Shown here: in pieces, positions 16,952 to 25,920 of the stretch
Layout: every line of letters begins with the position of its first letter
How positions within the stretch are numbered: the first letter of the stretch is position 1
Source: Thermodesulfobacteriota bacterium
GTDB taxonomy: Bacteria > Desulfobacterota > WTBG01 > CAIYCZ01 > CAIRTM01
DNA length: 62,839 nt
Assembly (NCBI GenBank): GCA_028282925.1
Contig: JANQGV010000032.1
Coordinates: 1-62,839 of the forward strand
Direction: 5' to 3'
The notes under the pieces: model-generated
Databases searched by the model: none
What the model saw: only the letters and a program-made list of their open reading frames with translations
Told to the model about the DNA's origin: nothing
Position numbers and translations under genes: made by a program

Positions 16952-17338
16952 TACTGCGTCCTCCAATTCCACGTTCTATCCCCTCGGCACCCTGATACCC
17001 GTTTATAACCATAATGCTCAAATCCCTTAATAACGTTCAGGCAAACCCCCTAATAGTTTGCCGACTTATGTTTTGTACGCTAATAATATACCAGTAATTA
17101 TGGCAACTATCAAGCATTATATGACCCTGGTCATATTTTTAGCACAATCCATAAAACTGTAATTCACTATATTTCAATGTTTTTTTCGCATAATACATTC
17201 ACATCTGCTAATATTTCAAAAATTAAATAACTACAGTCATTTAATTTCCTAACGCTCCCCGTATAGCAACAACTCGCTTACCGGCACAAAGTCCTGTTTC
17301 ATGACCAGGAGCCGGAAGGAATACACCGGCACTTCCAG
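16952..17338. other. Upstream region of DUF1329 gene, no gene seen
   Basis: About 390 AT-rich bases carry no coding region. A perfect 8+8 palindrome lies at 17119-17136 (listed separately). The rest is unremarkable. Confidence 0.5.
17119..17136. promoter_or_regulatory. Candidate operator palindrome
   Basis: ATATGACCCTGGTCATAT is a perfect inverted repeat (8-base arms, 2-base centre) in the AT-rich region 168 bases upstream of the DUF1329 start. The TGACC-GGTCA form resembles binding sites of dimeric repressors. No regulator gene is adjacent, so the assignment is weak. Confidence 0.3.
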
Positions 17339-17635
17339 GCTGTTGGAGAATGCTCAGATACAAGGCGCACGACACCATGAGGAGCGAGGCGTCCAGTCTC
17401 AAATCAGGTGGACATTCGTCGCGAGGCTGCCGGAATGCCTGGAGATAGCGGCTGCACGGACCGGAATCCGAAGAATCGTACTTTTCTGTACGTTGATGAG
17501 GATGGAGGAAGTACAGCCGGTAGATTCGGGGATTCCGACAGCCGTAGTAGAATGCTTCACCTGGTTTGAGACTGGATGTACGTCGCAGTGACGCATGGTG
17601 AGTGCAACGCAGTAGATGGGCGTTCTCCGACAGCC
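17339..17635 (+). repeat. PAL1 element interrupted by a PAL2 element
   Basis: The left PAL1 half runs from GGCTGTTGGAGAATG to GAGGCGT (17339-17392) and the right half from TGTACGTCGC to CCGACAGCC (17576-17635). The bases normally forming the loop are replaced by a 183-bp PAL2 element. No clear target duplication is seen; the loop bases between the halves appear to be lost. Confidence 0.85.
17393..17575. repeat. PAL2 element, complete copy nested in PAL1
   Basis: A 183-bp hairpin-type repeat with terminal inverted repeats CCAGTCTCAAATCAGGTG and CACCTGGTTTGAGACTGG. Its interior (GAAGAATCGTAC, GTACGTTGATGAGG, GATTCGGGGATTCCG) matches the copy at 41680-41855. No open reading frame of useful size is inside, so if mobile it is non-autonomous. 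Confidence 0.85.
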
Positions 17636-17643
17636 TGCCCTGT

Positions 17644-17668
17644 AAAAAAAAGGCCCCAGGACGGGGCC
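17644..17668 (-). terminator. Rho-independent terminator after metalloprotease gene
   Basis: GGCCCC pairs with GGGGCC around a 5-base loop and, on the minus strand, is followed by eight T. It lies 77 bases past the matrixin-like gene and just before the PAL1/PAL2 composite. Confidence 0.85.
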
Positions 17669-17745
17669 CAACACGGGTAAAAACGGGAGGATATTCATGC
17701 TATGGATAGATGGAGGAATCTTGTACAAACCATTTTTTGTATTAA

Positions 17746-19242
17746 TTATTGATCCGGTGAATACCTCCACCAGATATCGCCGTCTTGCTGAATGCCGGCT
17801 ATATCGGCCCGGCCGTCGTTATTGAAATCTCCGCTGATTATTGTCAGATAGGTACCCTGCACCTGGTTCCATGTTTCAAAATCAACGGAATAATACAAAC
17901 CGCCGTTCATATCAAGGCCTGCCAGATCGTCCTTATTGTCGCCGTTGATATCTGCACTGATAAGCATTTCAAACTGCTTTTCATCAAGCTGCTCCCAGGT
18001 TTCGCCCAGGTCAAGGGTGTACCAGATATCACCGTCCTCCTGAAGCCCGGCTACATCGTCACGGCCGTCGCCGTTAAAGTCTCCGCTGACAACGGTCAGC
18101 AGCCTGCCGGGAAGGAGCGACCAGTTGTTTTTATCAGTGCTGTAATAAATTTCATAATAGTCCGACCAGCCGTCGTTCTGCAGCGCAATAATATCAGAGG
18201 CAGCATCACCGTTTACATCACCGCTTGCAAGCACTTCAAAGCGCTCTTCGGCCAGCCGGTTCCAGGTATCGCCGCTGTCGTTTGTATACCACACATCGCC
18301 GTCGGTCTGGGTTCCGGCTATATCGTCGAGACCGTCGCCGTTGAAGTCGCTGCTGGCAACCGACACGAGGCGGCCCGGCACGGCCATCCAGTTGCCCAGC
18401 TCGACACTGTAGTAGATTTCATGATAGTCGGACCAGCCGTCGTTTTTAAGGGCCACGATTTCATCCTTTTCATCACCATCCAGATCGCCGGCAACAAGTG
18501 CTTCGAACGCCCCGGGCATCATGGTTTTATCCGTAAGGTTTGTCGAATAGGCTATTGAACCGTTATCTTCAATGCCTGCAATATCATCCCGGCCGTCGCC
18601 GTCGAAATCGCCGCTGATAATATCCTGGAAATTACCGCTGATTTCACCGCTTACCGGCACCGTTGTCGTTGTGGTTGTGGGGCCGGGGTAGAGGTACTTG
18701 ATGCCGTTGATGTCGTCTGTGTGCAGATGCTGGGCGCCGTGATAGGAAGCATACATGACCGATTTTCGGTTGCCGCTGTGCCCCAGTCCAAGGGTATGAC
18801 CCAGCTCGTGCAGCGCAACCGTGCGCAGATCATACCGCCCCGATTTGGTGGCAGTTCGCCAACTGTATTTTTTGTTGAATCGAATATCGGAATCGGTGGT
18901 TTGACGTTTGGAGTTGTACCACCAGTAACAGTATCCCAAGTAGCTGCCGGAAATGCTGCCGAAATCAATGATGTTCTTGCCGTCGCGTTTGCCGAATGCG
19001 TGGCTGTTGGTCTTGCCGCCGTATATAAATTCGAATCGAGAACCATTCACGTTGCTCCACTCGATCATGGCTTCCTGTATGGCGCTCAGACTGCCGCTGG
19101 GACTTCCGCCGGTGTTGATATATTCGGTTGCCCTGGCATTTTTCCATTTGCAGCCCGTCCTGCTGTATGCCTCAGCAGCACAAGGTACCAGTGCAACGAT
19201 AAAAAGTATGATAAAAATGCGGTACACAAAAAGCCGTATCAT
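17746..19242 (-). CDS. Secreted matrixin-like zinc metalloprotease with VCBS/FG-GAP repeats
   Basis: The 498-residue exported protein has a signal peptide (residues 1-25), a metzincin catalytic domain with zinc motif HELGHTLGLGH (145-155) and Met-turn SVMY (161-164), a short threonine linker (189-194), then seven VCBS/FG-GAP repeats built on SGDFDGDGRDDIAG-type calcium-binding loops (about 205-498). Seven such repeats suggest a beta-propeller that may bind surface polymers. The start overlaps the stop of the upstream exported gene by 4 bp (ATGA), implying translational coupling. It is probably an extracellular protease; the substrate is unknown. Confidence 0.9.
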   Translation of the reverse strand: MIRLFVYRIFIILFIVALVPCAAEAYSRTGCKWKNARATEYINTGGSPSGSLSAIQEAMIEWSNVNGSRFEFIYGGKTNSHAFGKRDGKNIIDFGSISGSYLGYCYWWYNSKRQTTDSDIRFNKKYSWRTATKSGRYDLRTVALHELGHTLGLGHSGNRKSVMYASYHGAQHLHTDDINGIKYLYPGPTTTTTTVPVSGEISGNFQDIISGDFDGDGRDDIAGIEDNGSIAYSTNLTDKTMMPGAFEALVAGDLDGDEKDEIVALKNDGWSDYHEIYYSVELGNWMAVPGRLVSVASSDFNGDGLDDIAGTQTDGDVWYTNDSGDTWNRLAEERFEVLASGDVNGDAASDIIALQNDGWSDYYEIYYSTDKNNWSLLPGRLLTVVSGDFNGDGRDDVAGLQEDGDIWYTLDLGETWEQLDEKQFEMLISADINGDNKDDLAGLDMNGGLYYSVDFETWNQVQGTYLTIISGDFNNDGRADIAGIQQDGDIWWRYSPDQ

Positions 19243-19766
19243 CGAAAGCTCCTGATTTTATCTATCAGTTTCTGCAGCGGTATATTGTTATCGATCCGTT
19301 CAGCATCCTGGCGGGTCAAAACGGTAAAACCTGATTTACCGGCAATGCCGTCGGCATCAATACGATATTTTCCCTGGGCATGACCTACAACAGAATATGC
19401 GGAAACACGTTTTTTCAATTTACTTGTTCCGGATTGCAGGAAAAGCAGCACCCGCTCTCCTGGAATCAATTGAACTTCGTCTGAAACCCCCAGCCCTACA
19501 TCGCCGATTTCTCCGCCGATATATTCAACCGTAACCTCTTTTTGCAGGGTTCTGCCCAGAACCACCTTTTCAACCGTAACCGTTGCCTTGGTGATAATGA
19601 GGCTCTGGTCCTCGTTCCACTGCGCCTTTGCATTCGCAACCTTTCCAAGCACCACTGCATCCGACCCCAGCGTAAGCTCTGCGGTGGAAAGCCCCAGCAT
19701 GATTGCCGCGGCCTGGTTCGGCAGCAGCGTAAGCAGTAAAGCAAGTATGAGATAACGTGTTTTCAT
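19239..19766 (-). CDS. Small exported protein coupled to the metalloprotease
   Basis: The 175-residue protein has a signal peptide MKTRYLILALLLTLLPNQAA followed by a beta-rich domain (STAELTLGSDAVVLGKV, VTVEKVVLGRTLQKEVTVEY, ELIPGERVLLFL-like segments). I do not recognise a family. I chose the ATG at 19766 because AAGG lies 7 bases upstream and it gives a proper signal peptide; longer in-frame starts exist. Its TGA overlaps the ATG of the metalloprotease gene, so the two proteins are made together. A chaperone, inhibitor or substrate-presenting role for the protease is possible; this is inferred from coupling only. Confidence 0.8.
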   Translation of the reverse strand: MKTRYLILALLLTLLPNQAAAIMLGLSTAELTLGSDAVVLGKVANAKAQWNEDQSLIITKATVTVEKVVLGRTLQKEVTVEYIGGEIGDVGLGVSDEVQLIPGERVLLFLQSGTSKLKKRVSAYSVVGHAQGKYRIDADGIAGKSGFTVLTRQDAERIDNNIPLQKLIDKIRSFR

Positions 19767-20225
19767 CGTCTGACCTTGTTTCGTATGGTTTTCAGTGTTC
19801 ATGTTCCTTATCTGCAAACGTGATGCCATGGCAAAATATGCACGGGCAAAAACCGGGCAAAAAAAATAAATGGAAGTAATTACAAATTGTTACAGATCAT
19901 GTTTTTCGCTCCATGACGAACGCGGCGCCCTGGACTTTCCCGTCGAAATCATATCTATTCGGGAATCGGAGGGAGGGGTTGCCTGAGGTATAGGATTTTC
20001 GAATACTTTTTTGAAAAAAATGTGGTGAATTTTCACTGCAAAAAATAATACTAACTTGAAACCCAGCGCAAGAACACCTTATCTGACTGTATTTGCTTTA
20101 TTTTTAAATTGATCCAAGCCCTCCACACATGACCATCCTCATGTATGGCATCATGCTTGCTCTATAGCAGTACGAACACGGAAAAAAACGAATTCACTCC
20201 AATACTCAAATAAAAGGAAGCAACC
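19767..20225. other. Divergent intergenic region, no gene seen
   Basis: About 460 bases separate the divergent protease-pair and VWA-protein transcripts. It must hold both promoters, but I could not pick confident -35/-10 boxes. AAAGGAAG just before 20226 is the ribosome site of the right-hand gene. No repeat or coding signal was recognised. Confidence 0.5.
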
Positions 20226-22688
20226 ATGAAGACGAAAAAACTCATTACAAAAGCAGCCGTAACAGTGATGTTCTCGCTGTTTCTTGTTTTCTGCGGATAT
20301 TACAATGCCCTGGGAATCGAGTTTAACACCCCGGTTACCATATGGCAGATCGGGCAGTTTGATGATTCGGTAGCAGAGTTCAGCGAAACAGAAGAGTTCC
20401 ACGATGTATTTAATTATGCAGTTGATGCAAACACAGACAACGAAACGTTAGGTCCCCAATTTCCCGGTCACCTGTATACCTCACTCTACCCCACGCTTAC
20501 CGGCATGACCGCCCGTGAAGTGCATATCAGCTTCACCTGTGAATATATATATACCGACGTTACACTGTACTATAAACGTTTCGGTTCCGATATTGATGAT
20601 ATTATGCTCGACGGCCGGCTGGTGGAAAGCTTTTCAGGCGCTGAGGAAACCCACGAAATCGATCTGGATACACTTGCCGTTGGAGAACATACCCTTTCAA
20701 TTATCTATGTCGGCAATGTGGTTGATAACGGCAACCATATCGATGCCCTGAAACTGGAAGGAACCGCCACCGAGCCCAACGGCACTCCCCCCATTGCCTC
20801 CTTTTCGGTAAGCCCCACATCCGGCACTGTTGAGACTCTTTTTTCCGTTGACGCTTCCGGCTCGTATGATGTGGAAGATGCAGCCGATATGCTGGAAGTG
20901 CGCTGGGATTTTGAAAGCGACGGTATCTGGGACACCGTCTTTTCAACCGATAAGACCGCCGACAACCAGTATGCCGAAGAAGGCGCGTACACCATAACCC
21001 TCGAGGTAAAAGACTCCGACGGCTTAACCGACACCGCCGTCCGTCAGGTAACGGTTGCCCAGGACGCCTGCCTGAAGTTTGATCTGCTGGAAGGCCGGGC
21101 CGAAGAGCCCAGCAAGGTGTACCTGTTCTTCTCGCTCAGGAACTGCAGCGGCGAGCCTCGTGACGGGCTCAGCGCAGACGACTTCGAAATATTTGAAGAC
21201 GATGAATATATCTCCGAATACGAAAGCGATCAGACAATACTTCCCTCCCCCAAGCTCTATACCATGTCCACCGTAGTGCTGCTGGACGTTTCAGGATCGA
21301 TCCTGGGGGCTGATGCGCTGCCGTCGGTGAAAACATCGGCCAAAGCGTTCATCGACGCCGTTGCCGGTGAAGACGGCCAGGAAGTAGCCGTGTACCTTTT
21401 CGACGGCCGTGAGGATTTACTGCCGGTTAGCGCATTTACGAAAGATACAACAGAACTACACGCCGCAATCGATGCGTTATCCCAGGGTAGCATTACCAGC
21501 GATCCGGCATATGATAAGTCTACCAACCTGAACGGGGCAGTCAGGAAGGGCTTGACTACACTCGACAACCGCAGACAGAGTATTGATTCAGAAGCTCTGT
21601 TCACCGGATCGCTGGTAGTGTTTACCGATGGTACCGACCGCGCAGAGCGCGTATCGGACAGCAGCGCTGCAAGCGCCGTTGCCGTTTCCGACCATGCTGT
21701 ATTTTCTATCGGGCTGGGCGGTGAAATCGACGAGTATCACCTCAGGAAACTCGGCAAAGACCGGTTCCTGTGGGCCGAAAACGTCGGTGAACTGAACGCA
21801 TCCTTCGGACAAATCGCCGCCGCAATCGACAGTGAAAGCAAGAAATACTATGTGCTCGGGTACTGCTCGCCCAAACGCGCCGGCAGCCATACCGTGACCC
21901 TGCAGGTAAAGGGCCACGACGGCGAGCTTGATTTCGCATTCAGCGCCCAGGGTTTCGGCCCCGGTTGCAGCCCCGAGGCCATAGAATCGATCCTGTATAA
22001 AACTGAAAACGTGCAGATCGAGGAAGAAGGCTGCTTTGAGGCCGATTTCGCGGCCGGCCCGGTCTCCGGCACTGCTCCCCTGTCGGTCCGGTTCAGCAAC
22101 CAGTCGGCAGAAAACTCAGAAAGTTACTACTGGGATTTCGGCGACGGTGCCAAAAGCTACGAGCAAAACCCCAGCCACACCTACACCGAACCGGGCACCT
22201 ATACCGTGAAGCTGGTTATCGACGGCTATGAATGCTCCCAGGAAAATATTGTGTCGGTACTGCCGGCCATAGTCGATACCGACCAGTGCCCGGCAGAGTA
22301 TGCCATGCAGGGCGTGTCCGGTGCAGATGAGTCCCTCAATGCCCTGAGAAACTATCGGGACACCGTTTTGGCGAAATCCGATAGAGGCGCAATGCTTATC
22401 AAACTGTATTACCTCTTTTCAGACAAAGTGGTTGAAATATTAAAAGCAGATCCTTCTCTCAGCAATGCGATAGCTGATCTCATTTCCAAACTTGCACCAC
22501 AAATAAAAAGGATGGAATCAGGTCAAAAACCGACCCTGCAAAGCGATGATGTGACCACCATACAATCTGTACTTTCTACCGTTTCCGATGCATCTAATTC
22601 CCATATGAGAATAATTATCAAGATAGTATCGAAGGGATTAAACAACAAAACGTTCCTTAATGCCATAAGTATGAGTATTAATACCTAA
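20226..22688 (+). CDS. Exported PKD/von Willebrand A domain protein
   Basis: The 820-residue protein has a signal peptide (residues 1-30), a beta-rich region, a first PKD domain (about 193-280, with VRWDFESDG), a VWA domain with MIDAS motif DVSGS near residue 353 and TDGTD near 470, and a second PKD domain with YYWDFGDGA near 633. It ends in a helical domain (about 688-800: LNALRNYRDTVLAKSDRGAM, LYYLFSDKVVEIL) resembling the CFI-box C-terminal region of other exported deltaproteobacterial proteins, here without a clear terminal box. A surface adhesion or metal-dependent ligand-binding role is likely. AGGAAG precedes the ATG. Confidence 0.85.
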   Translation: MKTKKLITKAAVTVMFSLFLVFCGYYNALGIEFNTPVTIWQIGQFDDSVAEFSETEEFHDVFNYAVDANTDNETLGPQFPGHLYTSLYPTLTGMTAREVHISFTCEYIYTDVTLYYKRFGSDIDDIMLDGRLVESFSGAEETHEIDLDTLAVGEHTLSIIYVGNVVDNGNHIDALKLEGTATEPNGTPPIASFSVSPTSGTVETLFSVDASGSYDVEDAADMLEVRWDFESDGIWDTVFSTDKTADNQYAEEGAYTITLEVKDSDGLTDTAVRQVTVAQDACLKFDLLEGRAEEPSKVYLFFSLRNCSGEPRDGLSADDFEIFEDDEYISEYESDQTILPSPKLYTMSTVVLLDVSGSILGADALPSVKTSAKAFIDAVAGEDGQEVAVYLFDGREDLLPVSAFTKDTTELHAAIDALSQGSITSDPAYDKSTNLNGAVRKGLTTLDNRRQSIDSEALFTGSLVVFTDGTDRAERVSDSSAASAVAVSDHAVFSIGLGGEIDEYHLRKLGKDRFLWAENVGELNASFGQIAAAIDSESKKYYVLGYCSPKRAGSHTVTLQVKGHDGELDFAFSAQGFGPGCSPEAIESILYKTENVQIEEEGCFEADFAAGPVSGTAPLSVRFSNQSAENSESYYWDFGDGAKSYEQNPSHTYTEPGTYTVKLVIDGYECSQENIVSVLPAIVDTDQCPAEYAMQGVSGADESLNALRNYRDTVLAKSDRGAMLIKLYYLFSDKVVEILKADPSLSNAIADLISKLAPQIKRMESGQKPTLQSDDVTTIQSVLSTVSDASNSHMRIIIKIVSKGLNNKTFLNAISMSINT

Positions 22689-22920
22689 TATAAAATTCTG
22701 AAAATGATCATATTAACAAAACATAACGACAAAAACCATGGACGCACAATATATCGGTGCTATATATTTAACAATAAAACCGATAAATAATTTATTACCG
22801 GGGCGATTAATCCGATAGATATCAAGAGGGGCAAGCAATACAATTCCAGTTCTTGCCTTTAACATAATCAAACAACTCCAGGCATAATTACTCATTTCTT
22901 AAAAAAGCGGTAGAGGGACC

Positions 22921-24393
22921 ATGCAACAACTCATTAAACTCCTATCATTAATTACAGTAATTTTTTGTTTGGCATGTATTCAAAATGTATCGGCAGCAGT
23001 ATGGTATGTAGACGGCACGGTTGCCCCATCAGGAGCCGGCACCGGATGGTCCTCGCCCTTTAAAACAGTCCAGGAGGCTATTGATGCCGCCGGCGACAGC
23101 GATGAAATCTGGATCAGGATGGGCACCTATTTGCTTTCAAAAGAAATAACCGTTGATAAAACCGTCTCGCTGTACGGAGGTTTCGACGGTACCGAAACGC
23201 AACTCAGTCAAAGAGACTGGCAAAACAATGTAGCCACCATAGACGGCCAGGACAATGACAGGTGCCTGAACGTGACGGGTAATAATGTTATTATCGACGG
23301 TCTCTCCATAACCCGAGGATATGTTCCGGACATATGCGAGCTCGGCTCTCCACCCTGCTATGGGGGCCAGGGCGGCGGTATATACTTTCTGAGAAAGACG
23401 GTAACTTCTGCAGATCCTGTCATATATTACTATATCACCATAAGAAATTGTTCAATATCCGACTGTAATGTTACCGGAGAAGGAGCAGGCCTGTATGTGT
23501 ATGCCCACAGCGCCATTGTTGAAAACTGCGCCTTCAGCGGTAATAGTGCCAGCGGCGAGTATGGACAGGATGTGGGAGGAGCGTTTTTTTCTAAATCCGA
23601 GGAAGGATACACACGCAACTGTAACTTCATCAACAACAGTGCTCTTGCAAGCGGAGGAATAAGCGTAAAAGGATATGCGCCTGTATCGGACTGTACCTTT
23701 ATCGGAAATACTGCAGAGATTGGTGGTGGAGCCGTTACTTTCTTTGCAGACATGACCAATTGTGTATTTATCGGCAATGAGGCAACCAGAGGAGGTGGCG
23801 GGCTGGCAACGAATTATGATGACACTATTATCAGCGGCTGTATTTTCAAAAATAATACGGCACAACAGGGCGGAGCAATCTATATCAATAACCCTTCCGT
23901 CTTTGAAAACTGCAGCATTACCGGCTATGAGGGCGGTGGCATATTCATAGAGACCGACGGAAGCGTAGCATTGCCGCAATTTACAAACTGCACCATCGCA
24001 AATAATACCGCTACATTTCGTGGCGGAGGATTTTACGAAGACCGGAATTATTTATATGCCGCCATGACCAATACGATCGTGTGGGGCAACACCGCGGGCT
24101 GGGAAGGCAATGAAATCTATCTGCGGGCAATGAGCGTCGACGCACGGAACATCTCCTATTGCAATATCGACCAGGATGGGTACAGCGGTTCCAACAATAA
24201 CATCCGCCAGGACCCGCTTTTTGTCGACCCGGGAAACGGCGACTTCACCCTCCAGACAGGCTCCCCCTGTATAGATGCGGGTACAAGCTATCAAACCCCT
24301 CTCATTGATTTCGACGGGAACCTGCGCTATGACGATCCAAGCACTGCAAATACCGGCGGCGGCACCCTGCCGTATTACGACATAGGCGCCTAA
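22921..24393 (+). CDS. Exported right-handed beta-helix protein (choice-of-anchor Q type)
   Basis: The 490-residue protein has a signal peptide (residues 1-26, ending VSAA), the entry motif VWYVDGTV...GTGWSSPFKTVQEAIDAA typical of polymorphic outer-membrane/beta-helix proteins, then many GGGI/NNTA repeats forming a parallel beta-helix. It ends NGDFTLQTGSPCIDAGT...YYDIGA, the choice-of-anchor Q signature. Such proteins are surface or secreted polysaccharide-binding or lyase-like. GAGGG lies just before the ATG. It is 232 bp downstream of the VWA protein and may be independently transcribed. No catalytic residues were identified. Confidence 0.85.
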   Translation: MQQLIKLLSLITVIFCLACIQNVSAAVWYVDGTVAPSGAGTGWSSPFKTVQEAIDAAGDSDEIWIRMGTYLLSKEITVDKTVSLYGGFDGTETQLSQRDWQNNVATIDGQDNDRCLNVTGNNVIIDGLSITRGYVPDICELGSPPCYGGQGGGIYFLRKTVTSADPVIYYYITIRNCSISDCNVTGEGAGLYVYAHSAIVENCAFSGNSASGEYGQDVGGAFFSKSEEGYTRNCNFINNSALASGGISVKGYAPVSDCTFIGNTAEIGGGAVTFFADMTNCVFIGNEATRGGGGLATNYDDTIISGCIFKNNTAQQGGAIYINNPSVFENCSITGYEGGGIFIETDGSVALPQFTNCTIANNTATFRGGGFYEDRNYLYAAMTNTIVWGNTAGWEGNEIYLRAMSVDARNISYCNIDQDGYSGSNNNIRQDPLFVDPGNGDFTLQTGSPCIDAGTSYQTPLIDFDGNLRYDDPSTANTGGGTLPYYDIGA

Positions 24394-24442
24394 AGGGCAA
24401 AAGGGGTCTTCTTTTGACTTTTCTGTCTTCTGTTTGCAATTT

Positions 24443-25804
24443 TTAATCACCGTCTTTCTTTGGCGGAAACGAAGCCGCGCACGTACCACCTGCCGGTGGG
24501 TTTGCAGCGCAGGCGCCGGGCATGCTGGCAGCGCAGGTTCCACCGGTAGCAGCGCCACCGGCAGTGGGCTGAACCTTGTTCCAGGGCATTTTGGAAAGCA
24601 GAATGCCCATGCCGCACCAGTCGGTAATACCCGCAAATATTAAACCGCAACCCACAAATCCCGAGATAATCAGAAACCAGGGATTGATAAATACACTGGC
24701 AAGCGCACCGATAAGCACAAGGCTACCGGCTGCAATGTGCACCTGTCTCTCCAGGGACATATGCGCTTTACCTTTAACCGTCTCACCACCTGAACTGGTA
24801 AACGCGCCGATACCACCCTCGATAACAGACAGCCCTTCGACATTGAGCTTCACAAGTGCTTCACGAGCCATACCAGCCCGGTTACCACTGTGGCACAGGA
24901 GCAGCCGAGGTGCAGGTACAGCCAGCACTTCGCCTGCACGTTTTTCTATTTGATCTAGAGGTATCAGGTGTGAGCCGGGTACGTGCTCGCCCTGGTACTC
25001 AGCACCGGTACGAACATCGATAACACTGACCGCCCCACCCTCTTGCACAAGCCGTGAGGCTTCTGCGGCCGATATAGTCTCGGGGATGTGAACACCCTCG
25101 CGGTTCAGCTTCAGCAGATCGTCCATATTGGCCGGTCTGGGCGGCGGGTTGGCAATGAGGTTTTTCACAAATTCGTCTCGGTCGGTCAATTGTAACCAGG
25201 GATTTTCCTTTTTCTCCTGACCAAGCGTGCTTTTGATATTCCCCTTGTAGTCGTGCCCGGGAAACAGAACCGTATCGTCCGGGAGTTCGTTCAGATAGGA
25301 ATGAATGGTATCGAACAGCGTTCCGGCATCGCCGCCGAGGAAGTCGGTGCGGGCAACCCCGCCGATCAAAAGCGAATCGCCGGAGAAGAGTGCCCCGTTT
25401 GCTATCAGAACCATGTGGTCGGGCGTGTGGCCGGGAGCGTGTTTAACCTTTACCTTGAGTGCCCCAGCTTCAAGCACCTCACCGTCTTTGGGGTTAAGGG
25501 TTACGCCTTTGTGCCCGGCCTTTTCATGTGCCACCCGTGTAGAGTCAAACTGTGCGGCAACGGCAGCGGCACCAGAGGGGTGATCGGCATGGGTGTGGGT
25601 GTCAATAACATAGCGCAGGTTCCAGCCCTCGTCCTTTACCTTCTGCACCATATCAAACACAAGGTCGAGATGCGGGTCTACAATAAGGGCGTTTTTACTG
25701 GCCGGATCTACCAGAATATATCCACGGCACCCCTGGGGATGCGCAAAGGTCTCCACCTGCATGGAGCCGATTGTGTCGGTTGATCGTTGTACGTTTTGTA
25801 TCAT
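24443..25804 (-). CDS. Persulfide dioxygenase-like MBL / rhodanese / DUF2892 fusion
   Basis: The 453-residue fusion has an N-terminal metallo-beta-lactamase domain (HTHADH, residues 70-75; APGHTPDH; FSGDSLLIGG; PGHDY) of the ETHE1/persulfide-dioxygenase type, a rhodanese domain with active-site loop LLCHSGNRAG, and a C-terminal pair of membrane helices like the DUF2892/YgaP tail. It ends in three cysteine-containing copies of an ATGGTCAAS/GACAA-like motif. Such proteins oxidise glutathione or low-molecular-weight persulfides and transfer sulfane sulfur. AGGTGA precedes the ATG at 25804; the longer in-frame start at 25864 lies inside a repeat. Confidence 0.88.
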   Translation of the reverse strand: MIQNVQRSTDTIGSMQVETFAHPQGCRGYILVDPASKNALIVDPHLDLVFDMVQKVKDEGWNLRYVIDTHTHADHPSGAAAVAAQFDSTRVAHEKAGHKGVTLNPKDGEVLEAGALKVKVKHAPGHTPDHMVLIANGALFSGDSLLIGGVARTDFLGGDAGTLFDTIHSYLNELPDDTVLFPGHDYKGNIKSTLGQEKKENPWLQLTDRDEFVKNLIANPPPRPANMDDLLKLNREGVHIPETISAAEASRLVQEGGAVSVIDVRTGAEYQGEHVPGSHLIPLDQIEKRAGEVLAVPAPRLLLCHSGNRAGMAREALVKLNVEGLSVIEGGIGAFTSSGGETVKGKAHMSLERQVHIAAGSLVLIGALASVFINPWFLIISGFVGCGLIFAGITDWCGMGILLSKMPWNKVQPTAGGAATGGTCAASMPGACAANPPAGGTCAASFPPKKDGD

Positions 25805-25834
25805 AATTGCTTCACCTGAGACATCATTTAGAAC

Positions 25835-25916
25835 GTAGGGTGGGTGCAGCATCGCGGAACCCACCGATTATTTTTAACCTGTTATGTTGGGTTACACTGC
25901 GTTTTCCCCACCCTAC
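25835..25916. repeat. 82-bp palindromic repeat (GTAGGGTGGG family), copy 1
   Basis: An 82-bp imperfect inverted repeat starts GTAGGGTGGGTGCAGC and ends CCCCACCCTAC, with inner arms GGAACCCACC/TGGGTT. It matches the copy at 26616-26697 in length and layout. It lies between the 3' end of the AT-rich membrane gene and the 5' end of the persulfide dioxygenase gene. Confidence 0.85.
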
Positions 25917-25920
25917 ATTT

